A model generated the notes under the pieces. That model saw nothing but the letters and a program-made list of their open reading frames with translations, was not told where the DNA came from and did no database searches. Of a DNA stretch of 64,000 nucleotides, positions 52,816 to 61,535 are shown in pieces; the stretch's first letter is position 1, and each line of letters opens with the position of its first letter. Both the position numbers and the translations under genes were made by a program. Source of the stretch: Cryptosporangium sp044454545 (GTDB taxonomy: Bacteria; Actinomycetota; Actinomycetes; Mycobacteriales; Cryptosporangiaceae); the NCBI RefSeq assembly GCF_044454545.1, contig NZ_JBITDV010000009.1, positions 62,001 through 126,000 of the forward strand, given 5' to 3'.

Positions 52816-54549
52816 GTGGCCCGACCGGAAGGCAAGCTACCAGCGAGGAACAATCCGATCACCCAACTGGCCGGGGAACTCCGCACGATGCGTCGGCGAG
52901 CCGGAAGCCCGGCCTACCGCGAAATGGCCGGTCGCGCGAACTTTTCCGCCTCGGTGCTGGCCGCCGCGGCGGCGGGGCACGCGCTGCCGACGTTGCCGGT
53001 CACGAAAGCTTTCGTACTGGCGTGCGGGGGAGACCCGAAGGCCTGGGAGGCGCGCTGGTACGAGGTCAGCGCGCAGCTCGGCCGGGTCCGTGACCTGCCC
53101 GCATCGGTGGCCCCGGCGCCGGCGACCGAGCGGAGCTCGCCGTCCGCTCCGGCGCAGATCCCGCCCGACATCGCGGACTTCACCGGCCGTGCGTCCGAAC
53201 TCGAGATGCTCGCTACCGGACTGCGTGGCCACGATGCCGGCTCGGCGCCGGACTCTGGGGCGACGGTACTGGTCGGTCCGGGGGGCATCGGCAAGACCGC
53301 GATCGCCGTGCGCGCCGCCCATCAGTGGCGGGCGGCGTATTCCGGCGGACAACTCTTCGTGCGGCTCAACGGCCACGGTGACCAGCCGGTGAACGCCCGC
53401 GAGGCGCTCGGGCGAGTGCTGCGTGCGCTCGGCGTTCCGGAAGCCCAGATCCCGGACGACGCCGAGGAGCGGTCGGCGATGTACCGCACCCGGCTGGTGG
53501 ACCGGCCGACCCTCGTCGTGCTCGACGACGTCCCCGATGAGGCGGTCGCTCGTCTCCTGCTGCCGCCGACGTCGCGCTCCGCCTGCATCGTGACCAGTCG
53601 CTCGGCGCTCCTCGGGCTCGAGGGTGTAGACCGGGTACAGATCACCGGGTTCAGCGAGACCACCGCCGTGCGGTTCCTCACCCGCCTGGTCGGCGCCGAC
53701 CGGATCGCCGCCGAGCCGGATGCGGCCGCGCAACTCGTCAGCCTGTGCTGCGGCCTCCCGCTGGCCCTGCGCGTATCCGGGACTCGGCTGGCCGCGCGTC
53801 CGAACTGGCCGTTGTCGACGTACGTGAGCTACCTGGCGGGCGAGAACACCCGGCTGTCCGAACTGGCCGCGGGCGACCTGACCGTGCGCTCTCGGTTGGC
53901 CCACTCCTATCAGCGGCTGGACGACCGCAGCCAGGTGATGTTCCGGCGGCTCGCGCTCATGCCGGGCCTGCAGTTCCGCACGGCGGCCGCGGCGGCGGTC
54001 ATCGGCGACACGGTTGACGCCGCCCGGCACGACCTCGAGGCCCTGACCGACGCGAACCTGCTGACCTCGCCGGCGCCCGACCGGTACGGCTTCCACCACC
54101 TCGGGCAGCTCTTCGCCCGGGAGTGTCTGGTCCGGGCCGAGTCCCCGGCTGTCGTGAGCCAGGCGGACGATCGTCTGTGCTCCTGGTACGAGCAGGCGGC
54201 CCGTGCGGCGGCCAGGATGTTCGCGCGCGGTGCGGGGGCGCTCGGCGGACACCCGGCGCAGATCGCGTTCGCTAGTCGCGAGGCCGCCTGCGAGTGGCTG
54301 AACGAGGAGTTGGCGGCGAGCGTCCAGATCGTCGGACGGCTCGCGATCGGGGCCACGCCCGAGCGGGCCGTGGTTCTCCTCAACCGGCTCGGCGAGTTGC
54401 TTCAGGACCGGGAGCTCTGGGGCCTGTACCAGTCGGCCCTCGAGCACGGCCGGCGCGCCGCCCGTTCGATCGGCGACGCGGCCGGAGAGGCGGCGATCCA
54501 GCAGCGCCTCGACCTGGTCCGACGGAAGATGGCCGGCACGGCGGCGTGA
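52816..54549 (+). CDS. NB-ARC regulator with N-terminal HTH-like domain
   Basis: A 577-residue protein. The N-terminus (ITQLAGELRTMRRRAGSPAY, REMAGRANFSASVLAAAAAG) is a degenerate XRE-type helix-turn-helix. The NB-ARC core follows: LVGPGGIGKTAIAVRAAHQW with Lys160, RPTLVVLDDV as Walker B, and GLPLALRVSG as the GLPL motif. The C-terminal helices are short. Such STAND regulators sit beside actinomycete metabolite clusters. GTG at 52816 with GGAGG close upstream is the likely start. It is divergent from the SARP gene with a 132-bp shared control region. Confidence 0.82.
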   Translation: MARPEGKLPARNNPITQLAGELRTMRRRAGSPAYREMAGRANFSASVLAAAAAGHALPTLPVTKAFVLACGGDPKAWEARWYEVSAQLGRVRDLPASVAPAPATERSSPSAPAQIPPDIADFTGRASELEMLATGLRGHDAGSAPDSGATVLVGPGGIGKTAIAVRAAHQWRAAYSGGQLFVRLNGHGDQPVNAREALGRVLRALGVPEAQIPDDAEERSAMYRTRLVDRPTLVVLDDVPDEAVARLLLPPTSRSACIVTSRSALLGLEGVDRVQITGFSETTAVRFLTRLVGADRIAAEPDAAAQLVSLCCGLPLALRVSGTRLAARPNWPLSTYVSYLAGENTRLSELAAGDLTVRSRLAHSYQRLDDRSQVMFRRLALMPGLQFRTAAAAAVIGDTVDAARHDLEALTDANLLTSPAPDRYGFHHLGQLFARECLVRAESPAVVSQADDRLCSWYEQAARAAARMFARGAGALGGHPAQIAFASREAACEWLNEELAASVQIVGRLAIGATPERAVVLLNRLGELLQDRELWGLYQSALEHGRRAARSIGDAAGEAAIQQRLDLVRRKMAGTAA

Positions 54550-54559
54550 ATCGGGGTCC

Positions 54560-54579
54560 CGCGCTCGACGGCGAGCGCG
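54560..54579. terminator. Stem-loop between convergent genes
   Basis: CGCGCTCG-ACGG-CGAGCGCG, an 8-bp stem with a 4-nt loop, follows the NB-ARC stop by 11 bp and lies before the end of the minus-strand RiPP operon. It probably ends transcription from both sides. Confidence 0.5.
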
Positions 54580-54620
54580 CCGGACTCCGGGCAGCACCAA
54601 CAGCGGGGGACTCCACTTCG

Positions 54621-55595
54621 CTAGACCGCCGGGAGCAGCGGACGTTCCTCGGTGCGGGTGGAGGAGCCGGTTCGGATCGTGAAACGCACCGAGGCGGCGG
54701 TCCGGTCGATGTGGAGGGTGCGCTCGTCGGTCCAGCCCTGGAGCCGGAACTCGCCGGCGCCGAGGTGCCGGAGTCCGATCGGGGCGGGACCGCCGGTCAG
54801 GAACAGCCCGTCGTCGGCGGTGAGGATCGACCACCGCTGCTCGTCGGGGCCTCCGACGGTGTCGTCGAGAGGTTCTCCCGACCAGCGGACGAAGGGACCG
54901 GGCACGTCGACGTCACCACGGAAGGATGCCTGCTCCCAGTGGTTGAGTGGGCGCTCAGGGCGTTCGTAGAGGACGTCGGCGTGGCTCAGGCGGTCGGTGA
55001 ATTCCGGCGGGAACAGCGCGAACAGGTCCGGGTGCAGTGCGGTGTCGAGGACCAGGTGGACGCGGTCGGCCGTGCCGGTGTTGGCGATGGAATGAGGGCG
55101 GGAGAAGTCCCCGTACCAGAATTCACCGGGCTGCCAGCAGTGTTTTTCGCCGTCGAGGATCAGGACGGCGCCGTCGTTGGTGATCAGCGGAACGTGCAGT
55201 CGCACCATGCCGACGGCGGGCCCGAGCGGGGTGTCGCGATGGGTCTCGACGCTCGCTCCGGGCGCCAGCGACATCAGCCGGGCGGCCCGTAGTCCGCTGG
55301 GCAGCGACGCGAGGATCTCGCCCAGGTAGGAGGCCTCGTCGAGCCATCGGGTGCTGCGGAACGGCGCCGGGCCCGGGCCGCCGGCGTCGGTGCGGTGCGC
55401 GTCGCCACCCTGGCTGCGCAGCGGCAGTACGCGCCAGTCGGCCCGGTACTCGGTGCTGCTCCCGTCGTCGGCGTAGGTGCGCTGGTGGCGCCACCGGTCG
55501 AGCGTCAAGCGGTCGAGGTCGGCCCGGAGCCGACCGGGGTCGAAGTCTCGTTGGAGCCGGACTGCCGCGGGCAGGCCGGCGAACGGGTCGGTCAT
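54621..55595 (-). CDS. Aspartyl/asparaginyl beta-hydroxylase-like oxygenase
   Basis: A 324-residue protein. The middle region has the AspH family core: LMSLAPGASVETHRDTPLGP (His and Asp iron ligands), VRLHVPLITNDGAVLILDGE, and FWYGDFSRPHSIANTGTADR (distal His plus the Arg that holds 2-oxoglutarate). The C-terminal 110 residues are an extra region not usual for the family. It probably hydroxylates a residue of the modified peptide, perhaps beta-carbon of His or Ile, but that is inference. It is the last gene of the minus-strand operon and overlaps the methyltransferase stop by ATGA. Confidence 0.82.
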   Translation of the reverse strand: MTDPFAGLPAAVRLQRDFDPGRLRADLDRLTLDRWRHQRTYADDGSSTEYRADWRVLPLRSQGGDAHRTDAGGPGPAPFRSTRWLDEASYLGEILASLPSGLRAARLMSLAPGASVETHRDTPLGPAVGMVRLHVPLITNDGAVLILDGEKHCWQPGEFWYGDFSRPHSIANTGTADRVHLVLDTALHPDLFALFPPEFTDRLSHADVLYERPERPLNHWEQASFRGDVDVPGPFVRWSGEPLDDTVGGPDEQRWSILTADDGLFLTGGPAPIGLRHLGAGEFRLQGWTDERTLHIDRTAASVRFTIRTGSSTRTEERPLLPAV

Positions 55596-56365
55596 GCGGT
55601 CCTCCGGGCGGTCAGGACGTCGTCGCCACGGGCACCGGCGTCCGGTGGGTCGTGCGGGTCGGGGGTGAATCCGGCGGCGCGCAGGTCCGCGTGGACGTCG
55701 TCGCGGAGGTGGAAGTACCGCCGGCGGCGCAGCGTCTGAACGTCGGTGCGGCCCTGGTGGGTGGTCTCGTACCGGTAGGTGATCAGGACCGCGTCGCCGG
55801 TGCCGTCGGTGACCGCGGCGTGCATCCGGTAGTGGCTGTCACCGATGCGGGCCTCCGCCACGACGACGCCCGCCGGGTCGGGCCGGTACTCGGCGACGGT
55901 GTCGTCGACCATGTCCAGGGCCAGCACCGCATCCGGCGGCATGCGTTCGGCCAGCGCCCGGAACGTGGCGCGCCGCTGGTCGGCGGTGAGGAACTGCAGC
56001 GACCCGGCGAGGTAGGCGTAGTCGAACGGGCCCGGCAGGGTGATCTCGGGCGCCTGCCCGGCGACAACCGTGATCCGCGGCCAGAGCGCCGGCCGCGCGG
56101 CGACTTTCGCGAGCAGTGCGCTGCGCATGCTGGATGAGGGCTCCAGACAGTGGACGGTCGCGCCTCGCCCGGCGACGGCGAGTGCGACCCGGCCGGTGCC
56201 GGCGCCGACGTCGAGGACCCGCCAGCCGGGCCGGGCTCGGTTCGCGAAGGCCGGGATCCGGGGGAGCGCCGCCTCACCCTGCGCGACGGCGAACACGTCG
56301 TAGAGCCCGGCGACGACCGCGTACTCATCGCGGTCGCGCATCTCGACGGCGGCCGGGGCGGTCAT
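55592..56365 (-). CDS. Class I SAM-dependent methyltransferase
   Basis: A 257-residue Rossmann methyltransferase. Motif I is WRVLDVGAGTGRVALAVAGR, followed by VHCLEPSSSM, the acidic loop in AYLAGSLQFLTADQR, and late motifs. The N-terminus (YAVVAGLYDVFAVAQGEAAL) resembles small-molecule N/O-methyltransferases. It may cap the N-terminus or another atom of the crosslinked peptide. The ATG at 56365 overlaps the peptidase stop. The frame remains open upstream but has no family sense there. Confidence 0.85.
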   Translation of the reverse strand: MTAPAAVEMRDRDEYAVVAGLYDVFAVAQGEAALPRIPAFANRARPGWRVLDVGAGTGRVALAVAGRGATVHCLEPSSSMRSALLAKVAARPALWPRITVVAGQAPEITLPGPFDYAYLAGSLQFLTADQRRATFRALAERMPPDAVLALDMVDDTVAEYRPDPAGVVVAEARIGDSHYRMHAAVTDGTGDAVLITYRYETTHQGRTDVQTLRRRRYFHLRDDVHADLRAAGFTPDPHDPPDAGARGDDVLTARRTA

Positions 56366-57783
56366 GACGCCGGCGCCGTCCGGACGGCGCGGACGTCGTC
56401 GGCCGAGGTGGCCAGTCGTGCCAGCACCCAGGCCATGGCGCGGGCGTTGGTGGTCAGCGCCGACGTGTCGAGGTTCTCGACGCGGTCGCAGGGCTGGTGG
56501 TAGCACGGGTCGAACATCTGCCCGGCCCGGCCGCCGAAGAGTGCCTGTTGCTCGGGTGTCTTTAGGCCGAGGTTGCCGCCGTCGATGCCGCCGACGGGGA
56601 TGCCCACCGGGAGGAACTCGAGGTGGTCGGAGCCGACCGAGTCGGGGCTGGTGCGCTGGTAGCGCAGCTTCTGCCGGTCGAGATAGCCGGCGAACAGGTC
56701 GGCGATCACGTGGCTGCCGCCGCTGCCCTGGTCCCAGACGAATCGGCCGGAGTTCGGAGATCCGAGGAGCTCGCCGTTGAGCAGCAGCGCGATGCGCGCG
56801 CGTTCGGCGTCCGACAAGTGTGTGACGTAGTAAGCGGAACCGACATCGACGAGTTCTTCGGCGCCCCACCAGGCGAACCGCACTTTGTTGGTGACCTGCG
56901 CCTGGTACGGCGCGAGAGCGAGCGCGGTCTGGAGGGTCGCCGCGGAGGTTGATCCGTTGTCGTTGATGCCCGGGCCTTCGGTGACGGCGTCCAGGTGGCC
57001 GCCGGCCATGACGACGTTGTCCGGGTCGCCACCGCTGGTCTCGGCGAACAGATTGGTCGTCGTCCGGGGTGTGCCGGCACCGCGGAGGGTCAGGTGTACC
57101 CGCAGCCCGGCGGTGCTGCGCTTGATCAGGTTCTCGCCGTCGCGCTGGGACACCGACGCCATCGGGATCGTGAAGTCGTCCGGGGTGTAGGCGAGGAAGC
57201 GATAGTTGTTGTCCGGTTTCGGCGTCGGGTAGTAGATGAGGACCGCTGCGGCGCCGGCCGCGGCGGCGGCCTGCTGTTGCGCGGTGTATCCGCACGCGGC
57301 TCGGGGGAGGACGACGATGCGCCCGGTGACGCCGAGGTAGTCGCCGGCGGCGCATCCGGTGCTCCCGGCCGGTAGCGCGGCGACCGGGGCGGTGAGGCCC
57401 TGGGCCGGGGTGGACGGCGTGAACCGGGTCATCAGCACCGGCACCGGGGCTCCGCCTGCGGTGAGCGTCTCGGTGGAGACCGCGAAGTCGGTGTAGGGCA
57501 CGGTCTGCCTGGTCACCCGGTAGCCGGCCGCACGCAGCCGGCCCTCGACGTAATCGACCGACCGCGTGAACCCCACCCCGTCGTAGCCGCGATCGCCCCC
57601 GCTGCGGTCGGCGACGGACTGGAGCGCGCGCAGATGATCGAGCAGCGCGCCGGTGGTCACGCCCGCGGCGAGCCGGTCGGCTGACGGGACCGCGGCGGCG
57701 CGGGCCGGCGTCGTCACCGTCACGGTGAGCGTCAGCACGGCCAGGGAGGCCAGGGTTGCTCTGCGGAGAGTTGCGATGTTCAT
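56362..57783 (-). CDS. Secreted M28 family zinc aminopeptidase
   Basis: A 473-residue protein. A Sec signal peptide (LASLAVLTLTVTVTTPARAA) is followed by a PA domain near residues 130-235 and an M28 catalytic domain. Zinc ligands and catalytic residues are visible: VVMAGGHLDAVTEGPGINDN (His, Asp), WWGAEELVDVGS (Glu-Glu) and HQPCDRVEN (final His). M28 enzymes remove N-terminal residues one at a time. In this operon it is a good candidate for removing Met-Arg from the pentapeptide after export. The start is at the ATG before the signal peptide. Confidence 0.88.
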   Translation of the reverse strand: MNIATLRRATLASLAVLTLTVTVTTPARAAAVPSADRLAAGVTTGALLDHLRALQSVADRSGGDRGYDGVGFTRSVDYVEGRLRAAGYRVTRQTVPYTDFAVSTETLTAGGAPVPVLMTRFTPSTPAQGLTAPVAALPAGSTGCAAGDYLGVTGRIVVLPRAACGYTAQQQAAAAAGAAAVLIYYPTPKPDNNYRFLAYTPDDFTIPMASVSQRDGENLIKRSTAGLRVHLTLRGAGTPRTTTNLFAETSGGDPDNVVMAGGHLDAVTEGPGINDNGSTSAATLQTALALAPYQAQVTNKVRFAWWGAEELVDVGSAYYVTHLSDAERARIALLLNGELLGSPNSGRFVWDQGSGGSHVIADLFAGYLDRQKLRYQRTSPDSVGSDHLEFLPVGIPVGGIDGGNLGLKTPEQQALFGGRAGQMFDPCYHQPCDRVENLDTSALTTNARAMAWVLARLATSADDVRAVRTAPAS

Positions 57784-57820
57784 GACGCCTCGCCGTTCGT
57801 GGGGTACGGGCCGTGCCGGG

Positions 57821-58381
57821 TCAGAGGGTGCAGGGAACGGGCCAGGCGCTCGGCCGCCACGGCAGTGCGAGCCCGGCGTCACCGCAGCGCAGGACGAGGC
57901 CGCGGTCGACGAGCTCGGGCAGCACACCGCGCTGAGCGGCGTCGAGGGACGCGATCGGCCGGGGATCCCGGAGGGCCTCCAGGGCGGTGACGGTCGCCGC
58001 GTCGGCGATCGTCAGCGGGGTGTTCTCGCCGCGGCGTTCGTCGCGGAGGACGACGAAACCCGGTCCGCGGCGGTAGTAGCAGAGGGCGTAGCGGTAATTG
58101 CTGCGCCAGCGTTCCAGGGCGTCCGGGGTCAGCCCCACGGCGTGCCGGGGTGGTGGCAGATGGGCGAGCTGCCACAGCGGCACGGCGTCGGTCGTCTCCA
58201 GTGACCACTCGACCGCGGCGGCCAGCCCGGCGGCCTCCCGCAGCAGCCGGATCGCGGTCAGGGTCTCCCGCGGCGTCACGCCGTCGGTGATCCGCACGGT
58301 GCCGCCGAGGGCGAGGCGCCCGCGGATCGTGAGCGTCCCGGTGACGGGGTGGGGCGGCAGGTTCTGCGTGAGAACGCTCAT
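57821..58381 (-). CDS. DUF5825-like partner of the radical SAM enzyme
   Basis: A 186-residue soluble protein with no catalytic motif that I can name. The N-terminal half (RGRLALGGTVRITDGVTPRE, TLTAIRLLREAAGLAAAVEW) and the wing-like C-terminus (IASLDAAQRGVLPELVDRGL) resemble the small DUF5825-type proteins that accompany cobalamin radical SAM enzymes in RiPP loci. Its start overlaps the radical SAM stop by ATGA, so the two are made together, probably as a complex. It could supply the peptide-binding function, as no separate leader recognition domain is present. Confidence 0.65.
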   Translation of the reverse strand: MSVLTQNLPPHPVTGTLTIRGRLALGGTVRITDGVTPRETLTAIRLLREAAGLAAAVEWSLETTDAVPLWQLAHLPPPRHAVGLTPDALERWRSNYRYALCYYRRGPGFVVLRDERRGENTPLTIADAATVTALEALRDPRPIASLDAAQRGVLPELVDRGLVLRCGDAGLALPWRPSAWPVPCTL

Positions 58382-60210
58382 GAGGACACGCCCGGTCGGA
58401 ACGGGACGGTCAGTGTCGGCAACGCCACCGCGCGATCGCCGTCGAGGAAGACCAGACCGCGGTCGACGAGTGCGTCCAGCGCGGGGCGGGCCCGCTCGGC
58501 GTCACCGTCTGCGGCTTCGGTGAGCACGGCGCGGAGGGACCGGGGCACCCGCAGCGCGGTCAGCACGCGGACGGCCAGCGGATCGGTGAGCGTGTAGGTG
58601 CGCTCCGGCCAGCCGAACCGGCGGTCGTCGACGAGTACGCCGTCGTGGGTCTCCGTCTGGGTGAGGACGCTGGCCGGGCCGGCCTCCTGCCAGGTCCGGA
58701 CCGCGCGGTGCAGGTCCTTTTCGAGGTCCCCGGTCAGTCCTTTGATCTCACCCTCGAACTGGTAGGCCAGGTCGTAGAGCGACTCGGTCGGCATCGCGTA
58801 GACGTGCTGGTACTGCGAGGCCGGGCGACGCAGCGCGAATCCCAGTTCAGGGCGCTCGAAATACGGGCTGAAGCGCTCCAGGAGGATGCGGGTGATCCCC
58901 GCGGGCGGCTGGAGGTGGATCAGCGCGGGCAGTTGCCCCAGCAGGACGGCGTAGTCCTCGTCGGTTTCGCCTGGGAAGCCGTAGAGGATGTTCCAGTCGA
59001 CGGTCAGGCCGTAATCGTCGGAATCCCGGAGCACCTGGACGTTCTGCGAGGCGCGGACGCCCTTGTCCATCAGCCGCAGTGCCGTGCTGCACAGGCTTTC
59101 GATCCCCGGCTGGATGTGCCGGACACCGGCCGCGGACAGCGCGCCGAGTTGCTCGGCGCGGAGGTTGGCCTTGACCTCGTAGCGGATCGTCACGTCCCAG
59201 CCGAGCTTCTCCAACTCGGGCAGTAGTTCGTGGAAGTAGTCGTTGCTCATGATGTTGTCGACCATCACCACGTCGAGGATCTGGTGCGTGGCCACCATCG
59301 AGGTCAGGTCCTCGAGGAATTGCGCCGCGGGCTTGGCGCGGAACGTCATGCTGGTGCCGTTGAGACCGCAGAACGTGCAGTGGTGCTTCTCGCCCCACCA
59401 GCACCCTCGGGCGGCTTCCAGGGTCAGCCGGGGCCGGACGGTGGCGGCGGCGCGGCTGTCGTCGAACGCCTGCTGCCACCCGGTGTAATCCGGTCGCGGG
59501 ACCTGCCCCATCGGCATCGGTGCGACCGGGGGGTTGACCCGCTGGGAGTCCTCCTGCCGCCAGATCAGGCCAGGGACGCCGGTGAGGTCGCCGCCGTCGG
59601 CCAGGGCGTCGACGAGGGCGACGAACGCGCGTTCACCCTCGCCGCTGACCACGTAGTCGACGAACGGGAAACTGGTGGCCATCGCTCGTCCCATCGGGCC
59701 GTCACAGTTTCCCCCACCGATGACGACGGGCAGCGACGGACGGCGTTGTTTCACGCGCCGGGCCACGGCCAGCGAGGCCGCGTTCTGGGAGAACGTCGTG
59801 GTGAAGCCGACCAGGTCCGGATCCAGCTCCAGGAGATGATCGACGGCCAGATCGACGAACTCATCGGCCACCGGCCGCATTTCGAGTGCTTTTCCGGGGT
59901 CGACGTGCCGCTCCGATACGTAACGGAGGAATTCTTCCCGCCGCCACTCCGGGTCGTCGTACAGGGCCCCGGCGAACACCCATTCGCCGATCGAGTGCCA
60001 CACGCCGACGTTCGCGATGTAGTCGTAATCGTCGGTGGTGATGATGCTGTCGCTTTTCTCGTCGAGCAGATCGGCCCACGCGAGGTTGGCGTAATATTCG
60101 ACGACCTGGTGTGGCCGGTGGCATCGCGTGGCGCAGGCTTTCAGAATTCCCAGCGGCAGTGATTGCGTCTCCAGCCCGTGCCAGGGCATGGCGGTGAGCG
60201 CGATTCTCAT
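58378..60210 (-). CDS. Cobalamin-type radical SAM RiPP C-methyltransferase
   Basis: A 610-residue enzyme. The N-terminal third is a B12-binding-like Rossmann domain (LELDPDLVGFTTTFSQNAAS, LPVVIGGGNCDG). The radical SAM barrel follows, with the cluster motif C270-x7-C278-x2-C281 in ARGCWWGEKHHCTFCGLNG, the signature of the RiPP maturation radical SAM group (rSAM_ocin_1-like). The C-terminus has a winged-helix-like tail. It would methylate an unactivated carbon of the peptide using methylcobalamin and SAM. It overlaps the P450 gene by ATGA. In-frame starts further upstream fall inside the P450 gene. Confidence 0.9.
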   Translation of the reverse strand: MRIALTAMPWHGLETQSLPLGILKACATRCHRPHQVVEYYANLAWADLLDEKSDSIITTDDYDYIANVGVWHSIGEWVFAGALYDDPEWRREEFLRYVSERHVDPGKALEMRPVADEFVDLAVDHLLELDPDLVGFTTTFSQNAASLAVARRVKQRRPSLPVVIGGGNCDGPMGRAMATSFPFVDYVVSGEGERAFVALVDALADGGDLTGVPGLIWRQEDSQRVNPPVAPMPMGQVPRPDYTGWQQAFDDSRAAATVRPRLTLEAARGCWWGEKHHCTFCGLNGTSMTFRAKPAAQFLEDLTSMVATHQILDVVMVDNIMSNDYFHELLPELEKLGWDVTIRYEVKANLRAEQLGALSAAGVRHIQPGIESLCSTALRLMDKGVRASQNVQVLRDSDDYGLTVDWNILYGFPGETDEDYAVLLGQLPALIHLQPPAGITRILLERFSPYFERPELGFALRRPASQYQHVYAMPTESLYDLAYQFEGEIKGLTGDLEKDLHRAVRTWQEAGPASVLTQTETHDGVLVDDRRFGWPERTYTLTDPLAVRVLTALRVPRSLRAVLTEAADGDAERARPALDALVDRGLVFLDGDRAVALPTLTVPFRPGVSS

Positions 60211-61433
60211 GAGCCGGTTCCTCCCGGGTACGCGGGCCGGTCGAGCCGCACGGGTAAAGACGCCAGACCGCGCAGGGTGGCGGTGTCGTCGTGCCGCGGT
60301 GCTCCGGCGGGGACAAAACGTGTTCCGGTCTCGCCGACGGCGGTCAGGAGCGCACTCAATTGCTGCGTGCCGAGGGCGGCGCCGAGACACGCGTGCGCGC
60401 CGCGTCCGAAGGCCAGGTGACGTCCGCGACCGCGGGTCAGGTCGACCGCGTCCGGCGCGGGGAAGACGGCGGGATCGCGGTCGGCCGCGGCCAGCATCAG
60501 CACCAGGACGTCGCCGCGGCGGACGAGATGCTCACCCAGGAGCGTGTCCTGGACGCAGACGCGGGCGTCGGCTTGGACCGGCCCGTCGAGGCGCAGCAAT
60601 TCGTCCGTGAGACGAGCGGCGTCCACCGCGGTACGCGCCCACGGCGGGGCGTCGGCGGTGAGGCGCCCGAGGACGTTGCCGAGCAGCCGGCTCACCGACT
60701 CGTACCCGGCATGGAGCACCGCGCGCAGCGAGTTGGCCAGCACCGGCAGCGGGACGCCGGATCCCTGCTCGTGCTGCCGGGCCGCTGCGGCGAGGAAGCC
60801 GGCGCCGGACCGATCGGAAAGCCAGCGGGTGATGATCTCGCTGAGCGCGGAACGTGCCTGGTCACCGGCTGTGGCGCGACCCGGGTCCAGGCCGGCGTCC
60901 ATGCTGCGCACGATGGCGTGGGACATCTCCTCGAACTCCGGTCCGGCCGGTAGCCGGACGCCGAGGAACGCGGTGATGGTGGTGAAGGCCACCGGCCGGG
61001 CCAGATCCCGGACGAGGTCGACGGTGGCGCCGCCGGCGGGAAGCGCGGCGAGCGTATCGGCCATCAGCGCGGCGATCGACGCGTCGAGGCCGGCCGGTGA
61101 GCGTTCGCGCAGGACCGAGACGAGCAGATGCCGCACGGCGGTGTGGTCGGGCGGGTCCAGCGACTGGATGCTCAGCCGGGCGGACGGGACGTCCTCGCCG
61201 CTCCGCCGGAAGTCCGACGCGAACGCGGTCGTGTCGCTGAGCACCTGACGGCAGGGGTCGTACCCGGTCACCACCCAGGAATCCAGTTGCGCATGCCAGT
61301 ACACCGGATCGGCGTCACGCAGGCGCCGGTAGAAGGGGAACGGATCGGCGATGACATCCGGCGCGAGCGGATCGTAGATCGGATCTCGCCCCAGAATCCT
61401 CGAATCCGATGTGGCCTGCGCTTCTGACGTCAC
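60207..61433 (-). CDS. bytO: Cytochrome P450, probable peptide crosslinking enzyme
   Basis: A 408-residue bacterial class I P450. The haem loop is LAFGRGAHACLGAALG with Cys349 as thiolate ligand; the ExxR motif is DELLRLDGPVQADAR; the I helix reads HAGYESVSRL, where the usual acid-Thr pair is changed to Glu-Ser, a feature seen in P450s that couple radicals rather than hydroxylate. GTG start, weak ribosome site. It follows the MRYIH gene by 102 nt in the same direction, the arrangement of biarylitide loci in which the P450 joins Tyr3 and His5. The symbol rests on that context; sequence comparison to known BytO is needed. Confidence 0.8.
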   Translation of the reverse strand: MTSEAQATSDSRILGRDPIYDPLAPDVIADPFPFYRRLRDADPVYWHAQLDSWVVTGYDPCRQVLSDTTAFASDFRRSGEDVPSARLSIQSLDPPDHTAVRHLLVSVLRERSPAGLDASIAALMADTLAALPAGGATVDLVRDLARPVAFTTITAFLGVRLPAGPEFEEMSHAIVRSMDAGLDPGRATAGDQARSALSEIITRWLSDRSGAGFLAAAARQHEQGSGVPLPVLANSLRAVLHAGYESVSRLLGNVLGRLTADAPPWARTAVDAARLTDELLRLDGPVQADARVCVQDTLLGEHLVRRGDVLVLMLAAADRDPAVFPAPDAVDLTRGRGRHLAFGRGAHACLGAALGTQQLSALLTAVGETGTRFVPAGAPRHDDTATLRGLASLPVRLDRPAYPGGTGS

Positions 61434-61474
61434 GTGTCACCGCCTTCTGCCGGCTCGGTGAGATCGAGATGGTC

Positions 61475-61512
61475 GCCGCGGGCCGGCGTATTCGAATACG
61501 CCGGCCCGCGGC
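61475..61512 (-). terminator. Perfect 38-nt palindrome between precursor and P450 genes
   Basis: A 19-bp inverted repeat with no loop, centred on TTCGAA at 61491-61496, with arms beginning GCCGCGGGCCGGCG. It begins 23 nt after the pentapeptide stop. In RNA it would form a very stable hairpin that lets most transcripts end there, so that precursor greatly exceeds enzymes. It could also be a regulator site, but the position after a RiPP precursor favours attenuation. Confidence 0.65.
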
Positions 61513-61535
61513 CGATCGCCGAAAATTCTCTGTGA

